In this document: piece by piece, positions 45,364 through 54,681 of the stretch
Layout of the letters: the number at the start of each line of letters is the position of its first letter
How positions within the stretch are numbered: the stretch's first letter is position 1
Source: Neobacillus sp. SuZ13
GTDB lineage: Bacteria > Bacillota > Bacilli > Bacillales > Cytobacillaceae
Assembly (NCBI RefSeq): GCF_030123365.1
Contig: NZ_CP126107.1
Coordinates: 2,589,501-2,653,500 of the forward strand
Length of the DNA: 64,000 nucleotides
Direction of reading: 5' to 3'
Position numbers and translations under genes: made by a program
The notes under the pieces: generated by a model
Seen by the model: only the letters and a program-made list of their open reading frames with translations
Told to the model about the DNA's origin: nothing
Database searches by the model: none

Positions 45364-45831
45364 TTGTCCTATATCGTTGATTTTAAAAATGTGTCTACGG
45401 TAGGCTTAGAGTCTTCGCCGGTAGCAGAAACGCTTGCTGGTTTACGCGCAAATGAAGCCCGTTACTTTATGAACAAATACAAACATGAATTTACGGTAGT
45501 ACCAGCTAGTGAGTCCTGCGAGACCCTTGATTATGTGAACCGAATCTTGAAAGAAGAGCGTGATATTGAATTTGCGGCCAAACCATTAGTAACATCGCGT
45601 TTTCAAGTGGAAAATATCAATTGGGCTTACGTCTTCTATGAGGATGGTCTTGAGGTCAACGTCTTGTATACGATTGATGGTCCCAAGCCGAAACGGGCCG
45701 TTGGTTTCAAGCTGTCGGAGGGGATGGAGATACCAAAAGAGTTAGAAGGGAAGTTTAAATTTGCTAGGCAGAAGTCCAAACTGGCAGGAACCATTCGTGG
45801 CTCGTTTTTTGTAATAAAGAGAGAATATTAA
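45364..45831 (+). CDS. Hypothetical protein in the YobU-like operon
   Basis: 155 residues from TTG 45364, which follows AAAAGGAG with 8 bases spacing (ATG 45358 is too close). It is soluble and rich in beta structure (IVDFKNVSTVGLES, SRFQVENINWAYVFYEDGLEVNVLYTIDG). No family is recognised. It lies 22 bases after the GyrI-like gene. Confidence 0.6.
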   Translation: MSYIVDFKNVSTVGLESSPVAETLAGLRANEARYFMNKYKHEFTVVPASESCETLDYVNRILKEERDIEFAAKPLVTSRFQVENINWAYVFYEDGLEVNVLYTIDGPKPKRAVGFKLSEGMEIPKELEGKFKFARQKSKLAGTIRGSFFVIKREY

Positions 45832-45912
45832 AGTAAGCAAAACTGCTAGTAGAGGAACTTTAGCGAAAAATTAGAGCTGCCAAATATGGTGGCTTTTCTT
45901 ATTGTTCGAGAG

Positions 45913-46233
45913 CTAAAATTTTAATTCTACACCATTTTCTATATAAATTGTGTTTTGTAATCCGGTTTGATTTTTCAGATATTCAAATACATTTCTTGCT
46001 GTGTTTCTGATCATCACACTCAAACCTAGGTTGTCAAATACGCGTGCATAGCAGCGGAGTATCAACGTATCATTTTCTGTGAACAAATGATAATAGACGG
46101 TTTCTTTCTGTAATTTCGAAAAACAGTGGATAAATAGATATTCATCTGTTGGAACTATTCCTTTTATCAAAAGTTCTTTTTGAACGATTCGTATTATTTC
46201 CGCTATTTGATCCTCTGATAAATTAATTCTCAT
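45913..46233 (-). CDS. Hypothetical protein
   Basis: 106 residues, soluble. The start MRINLSEDQIAEIIRIVQKELLIKGIVP looks helical; the rest suggests beta strands. No family is recognised, and no membrane segment or signal is visible. ATG 46233 follows AAGGTGATGCTTGA. It stands alone. Confidence 0.55.
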   Translation of the reverse strand: MRINLSEDQIAEIIRIVQKELLIKGIVPTDEYLFIHCFSKLQKETVYYHLFTENDTLILRCYARVFDNLGLSVMIRNTARNVFEYLKNQTGLQNTIYIENGVELKF

Positions 46234-46415
46234 TCAAGCATCACCTTCTTTATTTTGATTAATATTTCATCCAATTTCATTATACTAAAGTCCATGTTCG
46301 TCTGTCACAAAGCGCGAATTAGTTAAGAATATCTTTAAAGAAATAACAAAAGGATTATTAATTTCCTATATAATTATAACTAACAAAAATAGATTATATA
46401 AGGATAGCTGATAAC

Positions 46416-46544
46416 TTGAAAACAAAAGCAAAAGAAGAGCTTTTAAATGTCCTAAAGAAACATGGGGTATCTGAATTGAATAGCAAAAAACTTGCTAATG
46501 ACATGAAATTGCCAAAGCTCTTATTGAATAAGAAAATATTATGA
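46416..46544 (+). CDS. Possible 42-residue helical protein
   Basis: TTG 46416 begins MKTKAKEELLNVLKKHGV, a lysine- and leucine-rich helical sequence that resembles the first helices of a DNA-binding domain. It ends at 46544, where a second short frame begins on the overlapping ATGA. GGATAGC is a weak ribosome-binding site. It may be a small protein or the beginning of a decayed gene. Confidence 0.3.
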   Translation: MKTKAKEELLNVLKKHGVSELNSKKLANDMKLPKLLLNKKIL

Positions 46545-46632
46545 AATGCAATGATTTTGAGTGGAAGGAAATAATACATTGTACTTGTATTGGTCATATA
46601 AAAAAAGATTAAGGAAGTAATCAGGTAACATT

Positions 46633-46851
46633 ATGAAGATGTATAAGCTAAAGAATAATTTTAAAGGTTTTAAAAAGGGAACACAATTCTATTTGATTGC
46701 TGAATCTGAATTTATCGGAGTAAAAGATTTTGTTTTACGAACGATAGACTTAGCAGACAGGATTGCAATTAATGAAAGGGAGCTTCATAATAATTTTATT
46801 TTATTGAAGAATAGTTCAGGGGTTAATTCTAATGAAGTAACGGATGCTTGA
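46633..46851 (+). CDS. Small hypothetical protein
   Basis: 72 residues, soluble, basic N-terminal half (YKLKNNFKGFKKGTQFYLIA) with a charged tail. No family is recognised. AAGGAAGTAATCAGG lies upstream at a loose distance. A terminator follows, which supports transcription. Confidence 0.45.
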   Translation: MKMYKLKNNFKGFKKGTQFYLIAESEFIGVKDFVLRTIDLADRIAINERELHNNFILLKNSSGVNSNEVTDA

Positions 46852-46863
46852 GAGTATGATTGT

Positions 46864-46890
46864 AAGGCTGTTGCGGCAGCCTTTTTTTAT
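46864..46890 (+). terminator. Terminator after the small hypothetical gene
   Basis: AAGGCTG (46864-46870) pairs with CAGCCTT (46877-46883), followed by more T. Confidence 0.8.
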
Positions 46891-46991
46891 TGTACTAAAT
46901 GAGTTTAGTTAAATAAGAAATTAAACTTAATGGGTATTTGATACTAAAGATGACATAAATAAGAAGCGTTTAATAACGCTTCGGATGTGAA

Positions 46992-47483
46992 CTATTGTGT
47001 GTTTTCGGTTTGTTTTTTTGATAACTTCCTAATTACCCCCATAAGATACCTGACCATAATAAAGGTTGTGGCAATTGAAAAAAAACTATGTATGGATGTC
47101 CATGATTTTTTATAGCTAATTAACTTTGTGTTTTTTTCAAGCCAATCCTCCGCTAATGCAGACGGGGCACTAAATAATAACGCCTTAATAAAAATTCCTA
47201 AGTTACTTGATTTACTGGTTAATTGATTAAAGTAAATACAGCTTACAGGGAAAAGTAAGTAACTAAATAAAACACTAATGTCAAAAGTTTTAAATAAATT
47301 AACTGGATATTTAAGGTAGCCTTTTTTTACTAGAACATTATCCAATATTGAAGCAATGTAGCTTTTTAATAAAAAAATGATCAACCAATCTTTTAGTGGT
47401 GGCTTTCTAACTAAATTTATAAATGTGGCGATTCCAAAAACAAATAATATCCTTAATACCTTTTTTTCAAATCCTTTAGTCAT
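46992..47483 (-). CDS. CBO0543-family membrane protein
   Basis: 163 residues with four or five hydrophobic helices. The shared pattern KKGYLKYPVNLFKTFDISVLFSYLLFPVSCIYFN matches CBO0543-like proteins found in bacilli and clostridia; their role is unknown. Two other members lie at 50751 and 51244. ATG 47483 is preceded by a loose AGGAG. Confidence 0.65.
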   Translation of the reverse strand: MTKGFEKKVLRILFVFGIATFINLVRKPPLKDWLIIFLLKSYIASILDNVLVKKGYLKYPVNLFKTFDISVLFSYLLFPVSCIYFNQLTSKSSNLGIFIKALLFSAPSALAEDWLEKNTKLISYKKSWTSIHSFFSIATTFIMVRYLMGVIRKLSKKQTENTQ

Positions 47484-47724
47484 ATTTTGTGCTCCTGTAT
47501 CCGTTTATAGTAGTTTAATCCAAATTCATAAATTTATGATTACGTAATCTTTCAACACTTTTGTTAAGAGTTGTACTTAAGCTAACAGTTGCTTTAGTTA
47601 AAGAATAATAAGCTGCTTTTACAGCTTTTTTCTTGTTCCACTTATGGGGCCGGTTAGTTTAATAAAAAGGAGATATATAAAATAAAGCGAATTATTTTAA
47701 TAAATTATATTTTAGGAGGTTCCA

Positions 47725-48078
47725 ATGAATCCTGTTTTAAATCAAATCGGAACAGTCTTTATTCCTGTAAGTAATGTCGAAGAAGCACGGGATTGGTATT
47801 GTGATATTTTGGGGCTAGATGCAGAAGGTGAGATTTTTTTTGGGCATTTATTTATTGTACCTACAACGAATGGAACTGGAATTGTCTTGGATAGCAAGAC
47901 CTATTCAGAAGAAAATATTTTCAAAACCCCAGCTTTTCATTTTAATACCCACAATATCGAAGCAGCCTATAAGTTTTTGAAGGGTAAGAATGTTGAATTA
48001 ACAACAGAAATTGAGCATAATCATTGGTTTAATTTCAAAGACCCTTATGGAAATCATTTGATGGTATGTAGGTGTTAA
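47725..48078 (+). CDS. VOC-family (glyoxalase/bleomycin-resistance fold) protein
   Basis: 117 residues. The N-terminal PVSNVEEARDWYCDILGLDAEGEIFFG and the C-terminal FKDPYGNHLMVCRC are typical VOC half-repeats. A possible metal site would be Glu or His residues in these halves, but the substrate is unknown. ATG 47725 follows TAGGAGG. Confidence 0.85.
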   Translation: MNPVLNQIGTVFIPVSNVEEARDWYCDILGLDAEGEIFFGHLFIVPTTNGTGIVLDSKTYSEENIFKTPAFHFNTHNIEAAYKFLKGKNVELTTEIEHNHWFNFKDPYGNHLMVCRC

Positions 48079-48211
48079 CCTTTTTCACCAATCGAGGCAT
48101 AGGTCCAATTAGGAATGGCACAAATCGCAGTTGATATAAACAAACTGAGAAGAAGTTAGAGCATACTTTAAGAAAATTAGTGTTTAATTAAATGAAGGAG
48201 GACAATAAAAT

Positions 48212-49027
48212 ATGACACTTAAAGCTATTTTTAGCGATATCGACGGAACCTTATTAAATTCAAATCATCAAATTACAGAAGAAACCAAAAAAGCAATTTT
48301 AAAAGTTGTGAACAATAATATTCCCTTTATACTCGTATCAGCAAGAATGCCGAGTGGCATCCTACATCTTCAGCAAACGTTATCCATTGATTCTCCTATA
48401 ATATGCTATAGTGGTGCTCTGATTTTAGGTCCAGATAATGACAATGGAGAAAAAACAATCATTGATAGCACCAGCTTATTGCAAACAGATGTACAAAAAT
48501 TATATAAAATAGTCAATGAACTTTACTCATCCATTAATATTAGCTTATATAGCCATAACCAATGGGTGGTTAGTGACAGTCAAAATGAATGGGTTATACA
48601 AGAAATGGAAATTACAAATGCTACTCCAATTCATCGTCAACTCCCTTCATTTATTGAAGAGAACCATGCTATTCATAAATGTTTGTGTATGGGGGAACCA
48701 CAAATAATTAATCAACTTGAATCAACATTAAAAGATAAATTCGCTAATTTAACCATCTATAAGTCAAAGGATACCTATTTAGAAATCATGTCAGGTAATG
48801 TTTCCAAATCTAATGCTATTAAAAAGCTAGAGAACCTATATCACATTACAAATCAGGAAATCATGGCCATTGGAGATAACTTTAATGATATGGATATGTT
48901 AAAATACGCAGGTTTAGGGGTTGCGATGGGGAATGCACCAGATGAGGTAAAGGTGATCGCTGATGAGGTCACTTTGAGTAATAATGAGAATGGTCTAAAA
49001 CATACTTTACAAAAGTATTTTGATTAA
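48212..49027 (+). CDS. HAD-superfamily Cof-type hydrolase
   Basis: 271 residues. The HAD motifs are FSDIDGTLLNSNHQI (nucleophile Asp9), VSARMPSG, a lysine around KSNAIKKLENLYHI and GDNFNDMDMLKYAGLGVAMGNA. The class IIB cap lies between. These enzymes dephosphorylate sugar phosphates or other small metabolites. ATG 48212 follows GAAGGAGGA. Confidence 0.92.
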   Translation: MTLKAIFSDIDGTLLNSNHQITEETKKAILKVVNNNIPFILVSARMPSGILHLQQTLSIDSPIICYSGALILGPDNDNGEKTIIDSTSLLQTDVQKLYKIVNELYSSINISLYSHNQWVVSDSQNEWVIQEMEITNATPIHRQLPSFIEENHAIHKCLCMGEPQIINQLESTLKDKFANLTIYKSKDTYLEIMSGNVSKSNAIKKLENLYHITNQEIMAIGDNFNDMDMLKYAGLGVAMGNAPDEVKVIADEVTLSNNENGLKHTLQKYFD

Positions 49028-49217
49028 CAGGAAACTAAAATTTATAAGATTTTAATAGAGTTGAATTAGGTTCAAAATTGAGAAAATATGAATTATTTCA
49101 CCTAAACAAACGGGTAGATTTACTTCAACAACGAAATAAGGTATTTAATCTTGAACGTGGCAGCTTCTTGAATAAAATGTGGTATTTTAATAAATAACAG
49201 AAGGAAAGAGATTAGGT

Positions 49218-49737
49218 ATGGTGGCTAAAAAGAAAATTTATTATGAACGAGGTACGCAGGAACTAAGGATGAAAAATCTCCGTGCCCATAAACTAGTTCA
49301 AGAATTTAATAATTGTGCAATTGAGTTTTCTTAAAAAAAGAGAAAATTATTAAGGAATTGTTTGGAACAGTAGGGGTAAATTCGAGTATTGAACATAATT
49401 TCCATTGTGATTTAGGATACAACATTCACGTTGGAGATAATTTCTATGCTGGTTATAACTTTACGATTTTAGATATGGCAGAAGTAGTATGATTGGACCA
49501 AATGTTGGACTATATACGGCTGGTCATTCAATTGAACCTAAAGATAGGAACAAGAGTGGTTATGCTATTCCAATAACGATTGGAAATGATGTTTGGATTG
49601 GTGGTAGTTGTGTTATCTTACCAGGAATCACAATTGGTGAACATTCAATTAGTGCTGCAGGACCTGTTGTTACGAAAGATGTACCTGCTAATTCAATAGT
49701 CGCAGGAAACCCAGCAAATATACTGAAAAATATATAA
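49218..49737 (+). pseudogene. maa: Maltose O-acetyltransferase gene, two frameshifts
   Basis: ATG 49218 follows AAGGAAAGAG. Frame 1 reads the Maa start (NLRAHKLVQEFNNCAIEFS) and stops in an A-run near 49336. Frame 2 continues with KEKIIKELFGTVGVNSSIEHNFHCDLGYNIHVGDNFYAGYNFTILDMAEV. After a short deletion near 49487 the sequence returns to a third frame, MIGPNVGLYTAGHSIEP to the left-handed beta-helix end VIGN-like VAGNPANILKNI. The hexapeptide repeats of the acetyltransferase are intact, but the gene cannot make a full protein. Confidence 0.72.
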
Positions 49738-50021
49738 ATTCATATTAAACAAGAAAGATTCGAAAACCAACAAGTTAGGACCAATTATTTTGCAAAACAC
49801 CCTTCAAGGATGCCACTTCGCTCAAAATAATAATTGAAATCCCTTTATTTCAACAGAAATAAACCTACAAATTAGTAAACAATTTGTAGGTCATTTTGCA
49901 TTACATTTCTAATGCTTGCGATACACAACGTAGGCTTTAATGTTTTTACTTATTATTTTATTGTTAATTATGACTGTCTATTTCTTTTTAGATGGACACT
50001 ATTAGAATTTTAACATAATAA

Positions 50022-50390
50022 CTATCCATTATTTTTAACCACGACCCACAGGGAAACGTCTGAAGGTACATCAGAAGCATTATGAAGGATAACAATCATG
50101 GCATTTGGGTCACTTGGACCATTTTGTATCGAATAAATATTTGCAATGGGGGCACTCAAGTATCCTGCGCTAATTACCTGTTCATTTTTATGTGCTTCTA
50201 ATCGAAAGTCCAGATATTCACCATTATTGATCCGGATGGCAGGTATCCACGTATAACGTTTAAACCCATGGCCAAGATCCTCTTCAATCGCATTTTTGCA
50301 AATCAAATCAATACGTTTCCTATACACCGAGTCATGAGATAGTTTCTCTCGATTTGTATAATGCAGCCATCCATTAACGGGTAAACTCAT
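50022..50390 (-). CDS. Hypothetical protein
   Basis: 122 residues from ATG 50390, which follows GGGAGTG. It is soluble with beta-rich segments (RYTWIPAIRINNGEYLDFRLEAHK, AMIVILHNASDVPSDVSLWVVVKN). No family is recognised. It has no obvious operon partner. Confidence 0.55.
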   Translation of the reverse strand: MSLPVNGWLHYTNREKLSHDSVYRKRIDLICKNAIEEDLGHGFKRYTWIPAIRINNGEYLDFRLEAHKNEQVISAGYLSAPIANIYSIQNGPSDPNAMIVILHNASDVPSDVSLWVVVKNNG

Positions 50391-50405
50391 TCGGATCACT
50401 CCCAA

Positions 50406-50750
50406 TCTATTAAATTAGTGGCAATTTCTAAAAACAGATTATCAGTCTTTATCTAATACATATTGAAAGAAATGGATGATATTCCAGAATTCGATGCAAA
50501 AAGCATGGTTATTCTTAATTTGACAAAAATTCCTTAAGAAAATAGTACCATATTAGTGATTAGTATAAAGTGTCTAATTTATAACAACATTTTAATTATT
50601 CAAATAAATTTTCGAAAAGGGGAACGTGCAACGTTTGTTCGGTACACATAGGTTATAACAATGGACATCTATATTTATATGTGAGGTGAAGTTAATAAAA
50701 TTCAACGAAAAAAGCATACTAGCAGTAAAAACCATATTGGAGTGAGAAAA
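50406..50750. other. Intergenic region upstream of the CBO0543 pair
   Basis: AT-rich. A TTGACA is present at 50520-50525, but no convincing -10 box follows it. No gene with a ribosome-binding site is visible. Confidence 0.4.
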
Positions 50751-51251
50751 TTGAATACGGATAGATGGATATTAGTGATGATCATAGTAACTTCTATTAT
50801 ATTTCTAATAAAATTTGTACCTCTTCAAAAGTTGAGAGATGCCGTAATTATATTTTTATCACTTCAAATGTTAACATGGCCATTGGGTCTAATTGCTGTA
50901 GAGAAGAAATGGATCGAATATCCTGTTCAATTATTACCAAATGAGAATCAAACTAATAAATCAAGTTTATTGTTTGAATATTTTTTATTCCCACTTTTAG
51001 CCATTCTTTTTAGTTTGTATTATCCTAAATACAAAAATAAAATGGTTATTGTTTTATACTATCTAATAATTACAGGTATATTTACTATTCTCGAGGTTGT
51101 GATTGAAAGGTACACGGATCTAGTACAATATCATACTTGGCGTTGGTACTGGACTTTTATATCGGTTTTGATTGTCTTATTTATCAACCATTCCTATTAT
51201 TCATGGTATAAAAAAGAACTCGTGGCAGTAAGCAAAGTAAATTATGAGTAA
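50751..51251 (+). CDS. CBO0543-family membrane protein
   Basis: 166 residues from TTG 50751, 8 bases after GGAG (GTG 50742 overlaps that site). Four to five membrane helices are present, with the family pattern VEKKWIEYPVQLLP and FEYFLFPLLAILFS near the middle. The stop overlaps the start of the next gene (ATGAGTAA), so the two are translated together. Confidence 0.7.
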   Translation: MNTDRWILVMIIVTSIIFLIKFVPLQKLRDAVIIFLSLQMLTWPLGLIAVEKKWIEYPVQLLPNENQTNKSSLLFEYFLFPLLAILFSLYYPKYKNKMVIVLYYLIITGIFTILEVVIERYTDLVQYHTWRWYWTFISVLIVLFINHSYYSWYKKELVAVSKVNYE

Positions 51252-51720
51252 AGAATTATTTGTTTTGATCATCTCGTGGACAGTAGCTATTGGAATGTTA
51301 TGGTGGAAAATCCCAAGGAATAGGGTGAGGGAAGCACACCTTGTTTTCTTGTTTGCCCAAGCGATAGGATGGTTATACGTATTTATTCAAACTAAATTAG
51401 GGAATATAATCTTTCCATATCGTGAGTTTCCTTACGCATCTGATATGTTAATTTCTTTGCATTACATTATTTATCCAACTTTTAATGTCTTTTATATTTT
51501 GTGGTATCCAAAGAATAAGGGAAAATTTATACGAATAATCTATACCTTGATATTCATTGGAATACATCAAATGTACGAATACTTATTAGCTCGCTATACA
51601 GATTTAATCGAAAATAAGAACTGGCATTGGTCATACGGCTTACTGACAAAACTCATTATTTATTTCATCATTTTAAGATTTTACAAATGGTATAAAAAAG
51701 GATTAAAAACACCCGATTAA
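51244..51720 (+). CDS. CBO0543-family membrane protein
   Basis: 158 residues, translationally coupled to the previous gene by an 8-base overlap. Four to five hydrophobic helices are visible, and the middle region IIFPYREFPYASDML and ILRFYKWYKKGLK follow the family plan. The pair probably forms a membrane complex of unknown role. A strong terminator follows. Confidence 0.7.
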   Translation: MSKELFVLIISWTVAIGMLWWKIPRNRVREAHLVFLFAQAIGWLYVFIQTKLGNIIFPYREFPYASDMLISLHYIIYPTFNVFYILWYPKNKGKFIRIIYTLIFIGIHQMYEYLLARYTDLIENKNWHWSYGLLTKLIIYFIILRFYKWYKKGLKTPD

Positions 51721-51763
51721 AATTTTAAAAAATTCACAAAAAAGATAGTTGAAATTTTCCGAA

Positions 51764-51802
51764 GGGACAGCACCCAATTGTAAATGGGTACTGTCCCTTT
51801 TT
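51764..51802 (+). terminator. Terminator after the CBO0543 pair
   Basis: GGGACAG (51764-51770) and CTGTCCC (51791-51797), with inner ACCCA/TGGGT, form a long stem followed by five T. Confidence 0.85.
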
Positions 51803-51834
51803 GTTACATTCAATCAATCAAAGGGTGGGTATTT

Positions 51835-52011
51835 GTGAAGAAAAAAATTGATGAGTATCAAATTTATGAAAAACACTACGAAGAAATTTATAACCAAGTT
51901 AAAAACGATCCGAATGCTCAGTCTTTAGGCATTCAGTTAAAAAAATTTGAGGCTCACAACTACAATAGGAGCGATTGTTCAATAAAAGCAGTCGCTTTGT
52001 TTTTCCGCTAA
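51835..52011 (+). CDS. Possible small protein (58 residues)
   Basis: GTG 51835 lies 5 bases after AAAGGGTGGG. The product KKKIDEYQIYEKHYEEIYNQ and so on is hydrophilic and helical, with no recognised family. The end (SIKAVALFFR) runs into an intergenic repeat, so a longer original protein may have been cut. Confidence 0.35.
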   Translation: MKKKIDEYQIYEKHYEEIYNQVKNDPNAQSLGIQLKKFEAHNYNRSDCSIKAVALFFR

Positions 52012-52390
52012 CGGGGCAGGCTCAAGACCTGAAAAAGCACATGTCATAAGGTCGATGAGAGTACGGGTCAAATCCTAAAAAATCTTACGAGAAGTTCTGA
52101 AGGGGATTTTTCATGAAATCAGCTCTTATATCTTTCGGAAAAATGTCTAGAAAACGAGAAAATCACCCCGCGCGGTCGTGAGGGTGATTAATGAGGAATT
52201 GGAAACCAAATTTTACCCATACTAAATATAAAAATAAAATAATGTAGACGTAGTGAATTTATTTATAATTGGATTTTATTCCACAGAAATATAAACAGTG
52301 AGGGGGCAGAATTCCTGTAATCGTTGAAAATAAGTTTGAAGGTTGTGAAAGTATATACTGATAGGAACGAAAACTGTCAATACCCATTAG

Positions 52391-52468
52391 TGGTATGGAA
52401 ACCAAAAGCAGATTGAACCGCCACAACTTCTTAAAGAAACGGTAGCTTTAGTAGAAGAAAGCCACTGA
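52391..52468 (+). pseudogene. C-terminal remnant of a lost gene
   Basis: A frame with no start reads WYGNQKQIEPPQLLKETV and ends ALVEESH at TGA (52466-52468), directly overlapping a real terminator. It looks like the last 25 residues of a gene whose upstream part is gone; the family is unknown. Confidence 0.35.
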
Positions 52469-52487
52469 TTTTTATTAGTGGCTTTTG
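52459..52487 (+). terminator. Terminator after the gene remnant
   Basis: AAGCCACT (52459-52466) pairs with AGTGGCTT (52477-52484), then TTG. Confidence 0.75.
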
Positions 52488-52543
52488 TGTTTGTTTAATG
52501 GAGACCTCTTACAATTAACTATTTATTCAATTATGGCAGAATT

Positions 52544-52756
52544 CTAGTTACTTAATTCCATTAATACTTCGTGAACAATGTGTTGTTCAAAATCTTTTGG
52601 CTTATCCATTAGTATTCCTCTTCTTGAAGCGGATGCAATTATTAGTCCTAGTTCATAGTACATATTTTTAGAAACTAATCCTTTTGAAATCATTTTCTTC
52701 ACTTCATAATAAAATTGAATCAAAAAATCACTTGGTAATTTTTCATACAAAGACAA
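52544..52756 (-). CDS. Small hypothetical protein
   Basis: 70 residues from TTG 52756, preceded by AGGTG. It is amphipathic and helical (LYEKLPSDFLIQFYYEVKKMISKGLVSKNMYYELGLIIASASRRGI). No family is recognised. It is monocistronic. Confidence 0.45.
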   Translation of the reverse strand: MSLYEKLPSDFLIQFYYEVKKMISKGLVSKNMYYELGLIIASASRRGILMDKPKDFEQHIVHEVLMELSN

Positions 52757-52984
52757 ATTTAAAACACCTACTATTCCTACTATACTAATAGGAATAATAG
52801 CAATTAAAACTCAAATTGAAAAGAGTTTTTCGCCAGATTCATTAAATTGTCATTTTATTTTACAATTACTTATAAGTTTGAGATTTTCAAGAAATGAACT
52901 ATGATAAATTTAATCCCATTATTGAATAGACAAGAGTATAACTCTACTCATTCATAATATAGAATTAATTGAGGAGTGGTAGAA

Positions 52985-54187
52985 ATGGCACGTGTTTTAT
53001 TTATTAATGCCGGATCAGAAGGGCATATCAATCCAACGATTGGAGTTGTCCAAGAGCTTATTTCGCGCGGAGAAGAGGTCGTGTACTTTACGATAGAAGC
53101 TTTTCGAGAGCGACTGGAGAAGGCGGGAGCAACAGTCCGTACATTGGACGGTCAAAAATTTATAAAAGCCTTTATCTCGGGTGGTAGAAATTATTTACAT
53201 GAAAGAATTAATGGTCTTCTACATACGGCAGATATTGTCATACCTAACGTTCTTGAACAGATTGAGGGAGAACATTTTGATTACATCATTCATGATTCCA
53301 TGTTTGGTTGTGGACGTATACTTGCCCAAATCCTAAAGCTTCCGGCAATCAACTCTTGTACTTCCTTTGCGGAGACAAGGGAATCATTCGATAAACTGTT
53401 GGAACGGCTTTCTATAAATATTCCTACAGAAGTAATGAAAGAAATTAACGATGAGTATCAAAACCTGACAGCAATGATAAAGGAAAAATATGATGTCGAA
53501 ATCAATTCTCCTTATGAAGTTTTTTGTAATCCAGCACCACTTACAATCGTGTATACAACTAGAGAGTTTCAACCTTCTGGAGAAGCATTCGACCAAACTT
53601 ATAAATTTATAGGTCCATCTATTTCAACACGAGTGACTCAAGAAAATTTTGACCTTACAGCAATCAAGGGAAAAAGCCCCATTTATATTTCACTGGGTAC
53701 GGTCTTTAACCGAGCCATTGAATTTTATAAACTTTGTTTTGCTGCATTTGAAAATAGCGATCATACGGTTGTCATGTCGATTGGGAAGCAAACCCTACTT
53801 AATGATTTAGGAGAGATCCCTCAAAACTTTATTGTAAAAGACTATGTTCCACAAACGGATGTGTTAAAACACAGTAAATTATTTGTCACACATGGTGGAA
53901 TGAATAGTACTAATGAGGGTTTCTACTACGAGGTTCCGCTAATTGTAATCCCACAAAGTGCGGACCAGCCGATTATTGCGGGGCAAGTTGCCAATCTCGG
54001 AGCTGGTATTACATTACCAATGCAAGGCTTGAGTGCAAATCAACTACGTGAAGCGGCAGATCATGTGTTAAACGACCCATCTTTCCAAAAAGCTGTTTCA
54101 AATAAAAGAGAATCCATGCAGCAATCGGGTGGATATCACAAAGCGGTTGATGAGATTTTTGAATTTAAAAGTCAAAATGATATATAA
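52985..54187 (+). CDS. Macrolide-type (MGT) glycosyltransferase
   Basis: 400 residues, ATG 52985, 8 bases after GAGGAG. It belongs to the GT1/UGT-like MGT group (YjiC/YojK-like). The N-domain starts ARVLFINAGSEGHINPTIGVVQEL; the sugar-nucleotide site is near ISLGTVFNRA and VPQTDVLKHSKLFVTHGGMNSTNEG and the PQSADQPIIAGQVANLGAG tail of the signature. It transfers glucose from UDP-glucose to small hydrophobic acceptors. The natural acceptor is unknown. Confidence 0.9.
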   Translation: MARVLFINAGSEGHINPTIGVVQELISRGEEVVYFTIEAFRERLEKAGATVRTLDGQKFIKAFISGGRNYLHERINGLLHTADIVIPNVLEQIEGEHFDYIIHDSMFGCGRILAQILKLPAINSCTSFAETRESFDKLLERLSINIPTEVMKEINDEYQNLTAMIKEKYDVEINSPYEVFCNPAPLTIVYTTREFQPSGEAFDQTYKFIGPSISTRVTQENFDLTAIKGKSPIYISLGTVFNRAIEFYKLCFAAFENSDHTVVMSIGKQTLLNDLGEIPQNFIVKDYVPQTDVLKHSKLFVTHGGMNSTNEGFYYEVPLIVIPQSADQPIIAGQVANLGAGITLPMQGLSANQLREAADHVLNDPSFQKAVSNKRESMQQSGGYHKAVDEIFEFKSQNDI

Positions 54188-54291
54188 ATATCAAAAATGA
54201 AAAAATAGGATAGTTGTGCATCGGCTATCAGTATAAAATGGTAAATGCTATGATGACATATTCAAAATATAACAAAAACGGGGGAATAAAA

Positions 54292-54561
54292 ATGGCAAAA
54301 CCAAACCTTTGTCAAAGCTGTGGCATGCCCATGAAAGTTCCAAGTGAATATGGAACTGAAAAGGATGGAACACCGTCAGAAAAATTCTGTCACTATTGTT
54401 ACCAAAATGGTAAATGGGTGCAGCCTGATTTAACATTCGATGAATTTTATGCATTCAGTTTGAAAAAGTTTCAGGAATCAGATATGAATCGGATTGAGAA
54501 ATTTTTTCTCAATAAAATGTATACAAAAAAATTCTTAAAAAAATTAGAGCGCTGGCGCTAA
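54292..54561 (+). CDS. Putative zinc-ribbon protein
   Basis: 89 residues. An N-terminal zinc ribbon is formed by Cys-x-x-Cys pairs (NLCQSCGMPM and FCHYCYQNGKW), followed by a helical tail that ends in a lysine-rich KKFLKKLERWR. It matches a family of small putative zinc-ribbon proteins. ATG 54292 follows GGGGG; a longer upstream frame has no site. Confidence 0.75.
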   Translation: MAKPNLCQSCGMPMKVPSEYGTEKDGTPSEKFCHYCYQNGKWVQPDLTFDEFYAFSLKKFQESDMNRIEKFFLNKMYTKKFLKKLERWR

Positions 54562-54681
54562 AACATAAGAATTGTGCAGGCTCATTTTGTTTAGGCTTAG
54601 GGCAATTTTTGAAGAAGGGATTCTCGCTAGTTAATCGAATATTTAATTATCGGAATATTAAAAATCGAAGGTGGTGGTGTT

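Larger units (their letters stand above)
52012..52543. other. Intergenic region with hairpin and gene remnant
   Basis: Contains AATCACCC (52161-52168) with GGGTGATT (52182-52189), which form a hairpin. A C-terminal protein remnant sits at 52391-52468 with a terminator after it. No complete gene is visible. Confidence 0.45.

Noticed and set aside
46394..46597. Minus-strand 67-residue ORF
   Set aside because: It is antisense to a more plausible small frame on the plus strand and has no ribosome-binding site.
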